A DNA stretch of 64,000 bases, from assembly GCA_029706075.1 (NCBI GenBank), contig JAINUG010000005.1, forward strand, positions 4,081,001 to 4,145,000, given 5' to 3'. This DNA is from Aldrovandia affinis. Its lineage: Eukaryota; Chordata; Actinopteri; Notacanthiformes; Halosauridae. Made by a program: the position numbers and the translations under genes. Position 1 is the stretch's first letter. Each line of letters opens with the position of its first letter. The notes beneath the pieces are model-generated. The model was not told the DNA's origin, searched no databases, and was given only the letters and a program-made list of their open reading frames with translations. This document shows positions 46,379-56,862 of the stretch, piece after piece.

Positions 46379-46538
46379 AATAATTTGATTAAATTCAGTC
46401 CTTATTCTCAAGTTCCAGAAATCCAATGCACTCTCAAAAAGGTTTTTCGCAAATAAAGGCTTTTTTGCAAAATTCTTTTTTGAGAGTGCCTTGGATTTTT
46501 GGAACTTGAGAATAAGGACTGAATTTAATCAAATTATT
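46379..46538. repeat. Long hairpin, 62-bp arms with about two mismatches
   Basis: AATAATTTGATTAAATTCAG begins the left arm (46379-46440); its reverse complement ends the right arm (46477-46538). The loop is about 36 nt. It begins five bases after the LTR end. Arms this similar indicate recent origin or ongoing conversion. Confidence 0.92.
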
Positions 46539-46539
46539 A

Positions 46540-47769
46540 TTATCTTTCTCTAATGAAAGAATATTAACAAATATTTGTATTACTCTTTTAAGAAAAACTT
46601 CAGGTTCACAATTATCATTCAGGAGCTGAGGATGAGTCAGGTGATGAAGAGAGGTGGGAAGGTGAGTACTCTGAGCCTTTCCCACTCTAACAACATTCCA
46701 AAGAGAGAACACTTCAAAATAGTGTCCTTAAGAGAATTTGTTTATTATTTTGTGTTAAAAGCAGAGTGTGAATGCCTACCAGAGCAAGACACAGCCGTTT
46801 CATTCGTTTTTGAAGGTCAAGCATTCTTGTCATGCATGCAATGTACAAAGATAAAACTGCATCGGACCTATGCGTTTTTAACTTTTGTCCCTGCCTTACA
46901 CAAATAAAGGCATTTCAATTTTTTAAGTACCTTGGACATCTTTTAAAAATGATATGTTTTGTTATTCCTCATATTTACTCACACAACACTTGTATTTCAA
47001 AATATGTTTCAATTTAAATGTCTTACTATTAATGTTCAATAATGTAACAATTTTGTGTTAAATATACTGCCAATATACCGGAGTGATGAGATACAATGTT
47101 GGGCCTGTGCAAAACTCACAGCCACCGGGTTCTTGATATCTATCGTCCTAATGTCACTTCTCTGTTCAGAAATTGTCATCTTGTGGGGTCAACATGATTT
47201 ACCAATGTAAACCCATTCACAATTCAATTTGATCAGATAAGGGTATAGAGCGTTTACATCAGATATTGTAAGATTTGCCAGTCACAAGATGGTTAAATGT
47301 GTGTAACTTATAAGTGAAGTAGCATTGTACACACTTACCACGTTTGTAATTATCATTAGTGAGGATGTTCAAATAAATGATCTGCCCTCATTCTCAGAAA
47401 GTTCATTACCTTCATAGTATTTGCATAATGCAACGATTACTTATTTTCTTTTTAGTCCCAGACTTACCAAGTAGATTTATATGGCTGCATGAATTTACCT
47501 TTTGTATGACTACAAGGTCCATGGTTCTACGCTCTATTATTATTATTGCTCCATTATGTGCTTTCATTCTAATCATTCTGCAGCCCTCACCTGGCTAACA
47601 TGAGCAAACCTAAGGCTATATGTACAGGTGTACTTCATTCTCACCTTCTCATCCATGATTGGAGTATGATTGGCTATTTTTTATAATATCTATATATTGT
47701 TAAGCATACAAACCTTCCTCCAGTTTTACTATGAAAGGTAATAAGTCTATCTTCGTGTTTTCCCTTAAA
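46540..47769. other. Non-coding stretch, nothing recognised
   Basis: No known motif is visible, including in the 110-codon frame at 46575-46907. AT-rich. Confidence 0.45.
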
Positions 47770-48008
47770 TATTTATATACCTTCAGGTCTAAGGCAATAA
47801 AAAATAAAAAATGTGATGACACAGAGGTTAAAGCTGTTAAAAAGCACCTGGGCAAGTTTATTAAAGCCTGCAAAGTGCTTGGAAAGTGGGACTGTGGGGC
47901 ATGCATCAGGTCAGAGGCCCAAGTACTGGGAGACCGAGACTAGTGGTCAGTTAGGTTTTTCGTGAAGAACCAGATCACTGCCCTTAAGAGGAAACATGAA
48001 ACTGTGAT
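47770..48008 (+). pseudogene. Fragment of a multicopy fish protein, C-terminal helical domain
   Basis: The frame reads DDTEVKAVKKHLGKFIKACK, VLGKWDCGACIRSE, then after a TAG stop WSVRFFVKNQITALKRKH. The order of a WxxxE-like helix, a CxxC-type insert and a closing xxVKNxITALKRK helix resembles a C-terminal domain found in many uncharacterised fish proteins, possibly SANT/Myb-like and mobile-element associated. Only this last domain is present, with an in-frame stop and no intron evidence. Family memory is imprecise. Confidence 0.45.
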
Positions 48009-48540
48009 TATAAAGGGTATCCAGTAATATTAGTTACTAGAGGGTGCACACTAGTTAAAAAAAATATATTGTCATCACTGGTTTTGGAAAAAATAAACAT
48101 CAGCTGAATTTCATTTAGGTGAAGTTTTTAAGTTGGGTGCAGAAATCCATTCCTTAAGTTACATATTTGAGGGAACGGAAGTAATACATGTTTAATTAAA
48201 AGGTACTGAAAGATTGATATTAAGAGGACCTGCTTTAGCACAGGTTGTTTTATTTCACACATTTGCTATGCATTGACTGTGATAGAATTTCAAGTCAAGA
48301 TATTGGTTTGGGATAATGGATACCAAGCCTACACAATTATGAAATCATGATTTCTAACAAGTTCTGATTTGTTACAGAAGTTAAAGTTCTGTTAACTCAT
48401 ATATTAGAGTGATTTGTTGTAAGGCCATGCAATCTGACCCCAACCTGATGGGATAGGCCCAAGAAGCCTTCATTTCAAGCCTCCTGTGCAATGCCTTAGT
48501 TTGTGGCAAAAAACTAAAACCTGAAAAAATTATGTGTGTA
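48009..48540. other. Non-coding stretch, nothing recognised
   Basis: AT-rich sequence up to the 3' end of the LINE. Confidence 0.5.
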
Positions 48541-48542
48541 TT

Positions 48543-48597
48543 ACATTTACATTTACATTTTAAGCATTTAGCAAACGCTTTTATCCAGAGCGACTGG
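48543..48597 (-). repeat. LINE 3' tail with stem-loop shared with SINEs
   Basis: On the minus strand: GTCGCTCTGGATAAAAGCGT, then TGCTAAATGCTTAAAATG and TGTAAATGTAA repeats. The CGCTCT/AAAGCG arms can pair around GGATA. UnaL2-type LINEs use such a hairpin for reverse-transcriptase recognition, and SINEs that share it are mobilised by them. The SINEs at 9070 and 37870 carry the same tail. Confidence 0.85.
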
Positions 48598-48685
48598 GAA
48601 AGAAAAGGTTAGTGGGTTTTTTTTATTTTAAATAGTGTAGAACAAGTAAACAGTGGTAACGACAGATTGACTAGTTGGACAGTGT

Positions 48686-50146
48686 TCAGTGGTAGTGGAG
48701 TCTGAAGAGGTGGGTTTTGAGTCTCTTGCGGAAGATTGGAAGTGATTCCGCAGTCCTGACCGATTGCGGGAGGTCGTTCCACCAGCGAGGGACCAGGACA
48801 GAGAAGAGGCGAGACTGCGAGGAGCAGCTGCCAGGCGCCCGGAGGGATGGGGCAGTCAGTTTGCCAGAGGAGGTGGAGTGGAGGAGTCTGGGCGGGGTGT
48901 AGGGAGTGATGAGTGACTGGAGGTATGGGGGAGCAGTACCTCTGGCCACTTGAAAAGCAAGCACCAGTGACTTGAATCTGATGCGTGCTGCGATGGGGAG
49001 CCAGTGCAGAGAGGAGAGTAGAGGGGTGATGTGGGTGAACTTTGGCTGGTTGAACACCAGGCGAGCGGCAGCGTTCTGGACTAGTTGCAGAGGCTTGATG
49101 GCACAGGCCGGAAGGCCTGCCAGCAAGGAATTGCAGTAGTCCAGACGAGAGATCACCAGGGCCTGGACCAGGAGTTGAGTGGCCTCTTGGGTGAGGAACG
49201 GTCGGATCCTCCGGATGTTGTGGAGGGAGAAACGGCAGGTCCGAGTGATCGCTGCAATATGGCTCGAGAAGGACAGCTGGTTGTCCAGGGTCACTCCAAG
49301 GCTCCTGGCAGACTGAGACGGAGACACTATGGAGCCTTCCACGGTGATTGACGCATCAATCGTCAGGGAGCCCTTCGCAGGGAAGAAGAGCAGCTCTGTC
49401 TTCCCCAGGTTCAGCTTCAGGTAGTGGGTGGACATCCATGCTGAGATGTCAGCCAAGCATGCAGAGATTCGTGCCGCGACCTGGGTATCAGATGGAGGGA
49501 AGGAGAGAAAGAGTTCAGTGTCATCAGCATAACAGTGATAGGAAAAACCATGAGCAGAAATAACAGAGCCAAGTGACTTGGTGTACAGAGAGAATAGGAC
49601 GGGGCCTAGCACCGAGCCCTGCGGGACTCCAGTAGAGAGGGTGTGGGGAGAGGAGAGGGATCCTCTCCAGGCCACCTGGTAGGACCGGTCAGCCAGGTAG
49701 GACTCAAACCATGTCAACGCAGATCCAGATATTCCCGTCTCGACGAGAGATGAGAGCAGGATCCGGTGGTCCACGGTGTCGAATGCCGCCGACAGGTCGA
49801 GGAGGAGGAGGACGGAGCTAAGGGATCGGGACTTAGCCCCGTGAAGAGCCTCAGTGATCGCAAGGAGAGCAGTCTCTGTGGAGTGGCCTGCTCTGAACCC
49901 AGATTGGTTGGGATCAAGCAGGTAGTTCTGTAAGAGATGAGCAGACAGTTGATTATAGACAGCCCGCTGTAATGTTTTGGAAAGGAATGGGAGTAGAGAG
50001 ACAGGTCGGTAGTTAGAGATGACAGCAGGATTCAGAGAGGGTTTTTTGAGGAGGGGGACAACATGAGCGCATTTGAGGGAGGAGGGGACAGAGCCAGAGG
50101 AAAGAGAGGAGTTAATGACATTGGAGACAAAGGGGAGGATGTCCAT
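48686..50146 (-). CDS. LINE reverse transcriptase (L2-like), open frame
   Basis: 486 codons in one frame. Motifs in order: SNYRPVSLLPFLSKTL, SGFRAGHSTETALL, motif A in LLLLDLSAAFDTVDH, GVPQGSVLGPVLF, motif C in HCYADDTELF, then LNLGKTELLFF, SLGVTLDNQLSF, a thumb with ITRTCRFSLHNIRRIRPFL, and the characteristic C-terminal LSSLHWLPIAARIRFKSLVL with RWWNDLPQSVRTAESLPIF. All catalytic Asp residues are present. The listed start Met is internal: the real protein begins with the endonuclease upstream, joined through a frame-shifted linker. Acts in target-primed reverse transcription at the nicked chromosome. As it stands it is not translated as one protein. Confidence 0.93.
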   Translation of the reverse strand: MDILPFVSNVINSSLSSGSVPSSLKCAHVVPLLKKPSLNPAVISNYRPVSLLPFLSKTLQRAVYNQLSAHLLQNYLLDPNQSGFRAGHSTETALLAITEALHGAKSRSLSSVLLLLDLSAAFDTVDHRILLSSLVETGISGSALTWFESYLADRSYQVAWRGSLSSPHTLSTGVPQGSVLGPVLFSLYTKSLGSVISAHGFSYHCYADDTELFLSFPPSDTQVAARISACLADISAWMSTHYLKLNLGKTELLFFPAKGSLTIDASITVEGSIVSPSQSARSLGVTLDNQLSFSSHIAAITRTCRFSLHNIRRIRPFLTQEATQLLVQALVISRLDYCNSLLAGLPACAIKPLQLVQNAAARLVFNQPKFTHITPLLSSLHWLPIAARIRFKSLVLAFQVARGTAPPYLQSLITPYTPPRLLHSTSSGKLTAPSLRAPGSCSSQSRLFSVLVPRWWNDLPQSVRTAESLPIFRKRLKTHLFRLHYH

Positions 50147-50289
50147 AGCAATGGACTGGAAGAGGGGGGAAGGAATGGGATCAAGAGGGCAGGTGGTGGG
50201 ACAGTGAGAGAGAACAAGTTGAAGGATGTCTGAGTCAGGAAGGGGCGAGAAGGAGGACAGAGGGGTGGGAGGTTTAGGTAGCGAGATGG

Positions 50290-51790
50290 GTGAGGGAGAG
50301 GTTGGGGGGGGAAGGAGTTGCGAATGACATCGACCTTCTCGTGCAAGAAGGATGAGAAGTCCTCGGCGGTTAGAGAGGAGGGGGGTGGGGGAGGAGGAGG
50401 GGTGAGGAGAGAGGAAAACGTAGAATAGAGTTTACGTGGGTTGGAAACAGAAGATTGAATCTTAGAAAGGAAAAATGCAGACTTAGCAGAGGAGAAGTTA
50501 GAGGAGAAGGAAGCCAGGAGTGTGTGGAAATCAGACAGAGCTACAGGGGATTTGGATTTTCTCCATTTCCTTTCTGCCGCTCGCAGTTTCAGTCGGTTAG
50601 CCTGAATGGAATCGGTTGGCCAGGGGGCCGGGGGACGGGAGACGAGCAGGTTTAGCGGATAGAGGACAGAGTAAGTCAAAGGAGGAGGAGAGAGAGGAAA
50701 GTAGGGTGGATGATGCTTCCTCAGCAGGTAGCTGAGAGAAGGCATCAGTAGGGGGAAGGGAAGATAGGACAGTAGCTGACAGGGCAGCGGGGGAGAGAGA
50801 GCGGAGGTTGCGATGGACAAGGACAGTGGGAGCAGGTGAAGATGGTTTAGGCACAGAGGGGAGGGGGAGGGAGAAAGACAGAAAGCAATGGTCAGACACA
50901 TGTAGAGGCGATACCGTAATGTTGGGTGAGGCGCAGTTCCTGGTGAAGACCAGGTCCAGTTGGTTACCGACCTTGTGGGTGGATGGGGATTCAGCCATGG
51001 TGAAGTCAAAGGACTGAAGTAGGGGGAGGAATGCAGAGGCCTGAGAGGTCTCCAGCGGCAGGTTGAAGTCACCGAGGAGTAAGACGGGAGTGCCATCCTC
51101 AGGGAAGGCACTGAGGAGGGCATCCATCTCGTCTAGGAAACTCCCCAGTGGACCTGGAGGGCGATAAAGAACAATGATGTGCAGTTTACATGGAACAGTG
51201 ACAGTGACAGCATGAAATTCCAAGGAGGAGGGTGAAAAGTGAGGAAAAGGAACAATACCAAATCTCCACAGGGAGGAGATCAGTATACCTGTCCCTCCAC
51301 CTCTACCTGAGGGTCGTGGAGTGTGGGAGAAGGTGTAGGCAGCGGAGAGAGCAGCAGGGGTGGCCGTGTTCTGTGGAGTGATCCACGTCTCCGTGAGCAC
51401 CAGGAACTGCAGGGAGAGTAGTGAGGCCTGGGTCGAGATGAAATCGGCCTTCCGGACAGTGGACTGGCAGTTCCATAATCCGCCTGCTACCACCACGTCA
51501 ACACCGGGAGATCTAGGAGGGTGGATGAGATTGGACAGATTACGGGTGTGGGTAGAATCTCTCCTTCTAGGCAATCTAGAAGAGGAGACATGAACTGGGA
51601 TAGGGAGGTAGCATGTAGTGTTAGATGCAGAGGAAGAACAGGGATATACAAAACTATGATACTTACCGTGCGGCGAGCACTCCCTAGCTGGCCCCCCTTG
51701 GTGGACTCCTGCAGGTAGACTCCTCCGTCTTTGTCCGCTGAGTCTTCGTTTGGTGAGGCTGCCGCAAAAAGCTGCCGCTATCCACAACTA
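50290..51790 (-). pseudogene. LINE APE-type endonuclease and linker, frameshifted
   Basis: The frame from about 51690 to 50620 holds an apurinic-type endonuclease: FLVLTETWITP (Mg-binding Glu), IIVLYRPPGPLG, VLLLGDFNLPLE (Asp/Asn), HKVGNQLDLVFTRN, and VSDHCFLSFSLPL (C-terminal Asp-His). A frame change near 50620 leads to RLKLRAAERKWRKSKSP and SFSSNFSSAKSAFFLSKI with SLTAEDFSSFLHEKVDVIRN, the basic linker. A second shift near 50310 returns to the RT frame. The first ~30 codons of the open frame (from 51787) are probably untranslated leader. Active-site residues look intact; only the two indels disable it. Confidence 0.88.
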
Positions 51791-52130
51791 TGGTTGCTAA
51801 TATAGCCGAGTGATGCCAGGCACTAAGTGGCGAGTGCCACCTGACAACAATACAGACTAATGAACAACTCCTAGCTTCCTTCCGCTACTTGAGGAATGCT
51901 CAACTACAAACACGGGCTGCTATAATAAAACCGATTGAAAACAGCTAAGTAGCATAGCTTTAAAATAAAACTACTAAGCAGCGACACAAGCTAATAACCG
52001 CTGGACATCAGCAACACAATAGTGCCACTTGCAACCAATGAAACAGGATACGAATGCAGAAACTGAGCACCAAATCTAACGCCGGATAATTTACGCTTAC
52101 TGGCACGCGACGAGACGATTCAAACCGAGG

Positions 52131-55100
52131 TACAATGCACACTGCTGGAATTAGGCCTCACTCTGTAACTGTACCTGAAAATGTCCCCACATGGCTGAAC
52201 ATTTCAGGTATATTATTGACATATATTTGACATTTTGTATTGGTGTTTTTATAATCTTACATGTAACATGCCTACGAGGTTGTTTTGTTCTGAAACCCTT
52301 GGAAAAGTGGTGTCCCCATAAAGCAGGATCCAGCGGGTGGTCCTCCTCATACAGTTAGTCAATTATGTGTGTATGTGCGCGCGCATGCTTGCATGTGTGT
52401 ATAAATATATTATAAATATATTTGCATTATAGAATTGGTGTTTCTTATTTGCGTAAACCGATAAATTGCCTACCAACTATTGACTGATTGTTTGCTGAAC
52501 ACCATTCCATGGACTTTTGTTTAAGAAAAAAATTATATAATATAATATAATTGCCCTAAATCTAATTTCAAGTCCAGTCATAAACCTCCTGCGCAATTTA
52601 TTAGGGTAAATGCCATCATCTAGTCCTAAATAATGGTTTCTTTACTGTAGGAGTGAATTGAAATGGATTTGTTCAGTTTTACAGTGGAGCATTCTTACTT
52701 ACAACAGTGTTAATGACTTTACGAGGTAAGGCACTGCCTTCACTCCTCAAGGGCTCTTGGCCATTACTCCCCACCATTTTCCATGGAAAATTACCATGTC
52801 ACTTTAAATTACCCCCCTTTCAGAGTCACCTTGAAGAGCTACTCAAACCAAGACACACACATACACAAACACACACTACAATAGTTCAGGCCTCAATTAA
52901 AGGGATTATTGATAAGAGTCCTTTACTTGCTGTAGTGATTACAATCTGAACTCTCTTTTTCTCTCTCAATTCCTGTTATAACTATGAAAACATAATATGG
53001 GTTTTTCTTTCAGGAGTGAAAATGGAGAAGATCATATATCTCATATATGTAAATTTCACAGGGAGAAAGGCTGGATAGGTGGATTGGCAGCAATTAGTGT
53101 GGGCGGAGATATGGCAATGGGGTCCACCTGCGCTGAATTGTGGGTGAACTTGAGGAAATAAAAAGGGTGTGGTGCTGAGAATTTCCGGATTGAGGACTGT
53201 TTCCTTGCACTGGGTGAAATGTACAATTGTGGTGTAGCCTGCTTCACATTTGAGGGAGCATCTTTCCTTTTTTTAAATCTGTGTGTTTATTTTATTTTCC
53301 ATAAGTATATTTGTGCTGCATCTTGGTGGGGCTGATGAGGCTTACCAGGGCTGTCACATTTTCAACCTGGGAAAGAGGAGAGCCAGCGGATCCAAACTAT
53401 GGAAAGTGTCGGCGGTGAAAACCCCCAAATCCACAGAGTAATTGCTGCCAGAGGGTGGCATTGGACACTTGATTATTCCCCGATTTTGTTATTATATAAT
53501 TGGTTCATGGTTTTATTGTTTTCACATGTGCCTTCTTTCATTGTCTTGTGTTTCCACTTGTCTTGTTTCACCTGATTGTTTGAGTGGATTATTGTCTTGG
53601 TGTTTTCACCTGTGTCTCGTTTCGTCCATTATTTAAGTTGTCTGTTTTCTGTGAAGTGTGCTTTATCCTGAAATGTTTGTTCTAATCCTTTATTATTTTA
53701 TTAATCCTTGTGATTGTTTAATCTGAGTGTGGAGTGGATCACAGTATTCTGTGATGTGCTTGAATAAATATTTTGCTTATGTTTCTGTACCATTTCTTTG
53801 TGCTCTTTGCTCGGCTGGTGGATACCTGTCAGGAAAAAAATAAGACACAATTGGTTATTGTTGAACGTTGAGTCAGGGTCGGCTCCTGACATAAATGTAA
53901 CACTGGGTAGATGGCTGACTAGCTAGCAATGTTCACAAACTTTGCTTGCTCTCTCTAGCTAGCTAGGTAGTGTAGCAAACCGCAGTTCATATAAGTTTTC
54001 CATTTTCTAAATCTGTTTTTCTTCAGGGGATAACACAAGATTGTGGGTCATCTGTAACTGCACACTTGAGCTAGCTGGAAATGCTATCTAGGTTGCTTGC
54101 TAGCTATAGGTGTTCACAAACTTTGCTTGCTGTCTCAAGCTAGCTAGATGACTTAGTAAAACCACAGTTCATATAACAGTATGTTTTGTAAACCTGTTTG
54201 TTCATTTGAGGGGATAATGAGATTGTGGGTTCATCTGTAACTGTTAAATTTAGTTGGCTAACATTGTCTCACTACAGTATAATTTGAATGCTGGCTTGCT
54301 AGCTAAATATGTTCACAAACTCTGTTTGCAGTCTTGCTTGCTTTCTAGCTTAGTAAAACGGCAGTTTTGCATTTTATGATGATCGTTTTTCTTTTCCTAG
54401 TGTTTTGTTTTTTCCTGTCATTAGAAAATATAGCTGATTGGCTCTGCCAGCTGCTGAATGGATGCAGAATGTGTGAGGGGGGTCAAACAAAATATGAACA
54501 CTTCTGCAGAGGTGGAATGTTGCATGTTTTTATCATTTCAGCCATGTTGTTAGTGAATAATAGCCCATGCCTGGGTACTGCTGATATTAAGTTATATATT
54601 TTCTTTCCACTTCATACAAATGATTGGCCTATAATATTTTCTGCTTCTAATTCCTGTTATTAATGTCTTACTTGTTCTGTTCTGATTTGAGAATGTAACT
54701 AATTAACTAGAAGAGAATTAAAGTCAAATACTACCAATTTCTACAATGTGTACTTATGTGTACCCTGCTGAAAAGGAGGAGGACCATGGGGGCATGAACT
54801 TAATTTATACATACATTTATATTGTAGGTCATTGTTACCTTATATTGCAGTTCCAATTTTTATTTTATGATCATATGTAAGACTAAATGTTATTTGTAAT
54901 ATGCCATGGTGCATATGTGTTTATTCTACTATCCAGATAAGTGTCTAACCACGGAACATTCCATACATACAATTTTGGTTGTACACCATCAGTTGCTGTA
55001 GAAAGCTGTAATTCTTACATCATAAAAAGTATTTCTATTCTGATTTCAGATTTTAAATGCTTACACCATAGGGAAGACTCAATATCAGTGAAGGGTTCCT

Positions 55101-55459
55101 ATCAGACTAGCGAGACTGCTTGATGGGTTTGATGGATGGTGACCTTTGACCTGTATCCCCTTTGATGACATTTAATCTCTCCCTATCTCTATCTTTCCAT
55201 CAGTTATCAATGCAGATACAATGGTTCCATGTTCTGTCCTGCAAAGCGAAATGAACTGGATATCGCAGCATCCAGCAAATATATAATTAAGATATGAAAT
55301 TGCCTTGTTTATTGCTACGCTAGCTAGTTTTTAAAAGTATGTGTTTTTTATGAAAGGGAAAAATGTATAATATTCGCCAACACAATTTAGTTAATGTTTT
55401 CTTTTCATTATAGCAATTATAGCGTTATTTTAATAACTAAAAACATGCAAAGCCCTGAT
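52131..55459. other. Non-coding stretch; possible LTR-like segments
   Basis: No gene recognised. 53085-53360 has LTR-like text (GAAATAAAAAGGGTGTGG, ending TGTCACA), and 53470-53890 has CTTGTTTCACCTGATTG and AATAAA features often seen in fish LTRs, but no termini or duplications could be fixed. CTAGCTAG-rich repeats with the ATGTTCACAAACT motif recur at about 53930, 54110 and 54310, suggesting an old tandem duplication with a period near 190 bp. Confidence 0.4.
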
Positions 55460-56540
55460 CACGTTTTTGTCATTGATCTGCAAAGTACTGGGGGGGAAGG
55501 GTTTCCCCATGGCTAATGGGGATGCAAAAGCCCCTGAGTGCGTATTCTGTGTTCTGATGGAGATTGAGAGATACCCCAGAATGTTTATACAGGTATTCAT
55601 TGTCTTCAAATTTGCCACTGAAAACCGTCAGGGTAGTAAACAAATCTATTTTTTAAAGGTGGGCCTTTCTGTTAATTACCTGAGGAGAAGCAGGATGTGA
55701 GGAAATAGCTGAAATATTCTAATAGTCATACAATGATTTGTTTTGTCCATACGGTGTGCATGGAAGAGTTATTTTACGCAGGTAAGTAGCACTAATAAAC
55801 AAGGGGAGCCTTCAACAGATGGGGAACATGGGGTAATAATTCTTAAATTTTTCTAATGTGTATTTATTTATTTTTGTTAACAAGTCTGTCTTTTTTATTT
55901 CATCTTTTAAAAGTTTGGGGTTGCAATGAACACATATTTTCATGTATATTTCAAGGCTGGCGTACCAGTTAATTACCTGATGAGAAGCTTGTAAATTATT
56001 AATTTTTTATTTCTATTTTAGAGATCCCAAACTCTGTCGAAATAGAAGGTAAAAAAAAAACGTTTTATACATATAATCTGTTTATCTTTTAAGATGATTT
56101 GTTGGAAAAATTAACGATGATTGTTGTCGTATTTTTCGCATTTCAATCATTCGATGAAGTGTCTGAACAAACTCCAGCAAAAAAAACAAGAATATTTATC
56201 CAAAATGGTACGTACTTGGTTTTTTTTATCCGTAATTTACAGAGGATTGTGTATTTCAATTTATAACTCACACATTTTTATGCTCAACTGAAATTACAGG
56301 CCAAGAATTGCTCGGCATACAAGACCCGTGCTGTCCGTGTATCAATCCAGTAAGTGTTGGCCATATGCAAAACCCGTGGTTGTTAGTTATTTTTATTATT
56401 ATGTATCTTTATTTTTAAATCAGTTTGTGTGACCCGTTCTTTGTTTTATTTTATTTTTCTAGATGGCAAGGTTCGTGACTTTGAGCTGCTCAGCCTAGAA
56501 GATCTTGCGAGGCCTACAAACTCTTCAAGCGACTCTGAGC
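55460..56540 (+). other. Candidate spliced 5' part of the polymerase region
   Basis: Several short coding-looking blocks are bounded by splice-like signals: a block ending at a GTATTC donor near 55592; a 27-nt block after TTCTATTTTAG at 56022-56049 with donor GTAAAA; one ending FIQNG before GTACGTAC near 56210; one after AAATTACAG near 56300 ending before GTAAGTG; and a last one after TTTTTCTAG at 56462. Two blocks repeat a VNYLxRS motif (near 55675 and 55970). They could be 5' exons of the gene that follows, or coincidence. No family is recognised for them. Confidence 0.3.
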
Positions 56541-56544
56541 TATT

Positions 56545-56862
56545 ATGGAATATTTTAATTTTACCCCTTCGCCGGACGGACTAACCTGCAGCGGTATACA
56601 GGACCAAGTTGTTCAGCACTCCAAACGACCCAATTTTACCCCTTCACTGGATGGACTAACCTGTAGTGGAATACAAACCCGCAACTCGCAACACTCCAAC
56701 CCACCCAAGGGAAAATTACTTGGACCAACAGAACTCACAATCCATGAAGCAGAGCTGTCCCGTTCACCACCTGAGGAAGTAATTAATCTCTTGGCTTGTG
56801 GGTTACAACAGAACATTAATACTTTGCAGAAGGTTTTGGCTTGGTGTAATGCCAGGAGATAA
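56545..56862 (+). CDS. Short open frame with an internal duplication, unknown
   Basis: 105 codons. The segment NFTPSPDGLTCSGIQ at residues 4-18 recurs with one change about 26 residues later (NFTPSLDGLTCSGIQ). The C-terminal half reads LTIHEAELSRSPPEEVINLL and NTLQKVLAWCNARR, helical in character. It lies just upstream of, and in the same direction as, the polymerase remnant and may be its N-terminal part. The start Met may be internal. No family is recognised. Confidence 0.35.
   Translation: MEYFNFTPSPDGLTCSGIQDQVVQHSKRPNFTPSLDGLTCSGIQTRNSQHSNPPKGKLLGPTELTIHEAELSRSPPEEVINLLACGLQQNINTLQKVLAWCNARR

Larger units (their letters stand above)
48541..52130 (-). mobile_element. Near full-length L2-like LINE (UnaL2-type tail)
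   Basis: A 3.6-kb minus-strand element with, in order, a 5' non-coding part (about 51790-52130), an endonuclease, a basic linker and reverse transcriptase, then about 60 bp of 3' sequence, a stem-loop tail and TGTAA-like repeats. The coding part is spread over frames: endonuclease and RT share one frame, while the linker between about 50600 and 50300 is in another, implying two indels. One is probably in the G-run at 50307-50314. No target duplication was found. GC-rich compared with the surroundings. It is the reference for the scrambled copy at 1281-1893. Confidence 0.93.

Noticed and set aside
48717-49563. Plus-strand frames opposite the LINE
   Set aside because: They are antisense shadows of the reverse transcriptase.
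50032-51123. Long proline/serine-rich minus-strand frame of 363 codons
   Set aside because: Its first half is an alternative frame of the LINE endonuclease. Only the part below about 50600 is real LINE linker, and it is covered by the LINE entry.
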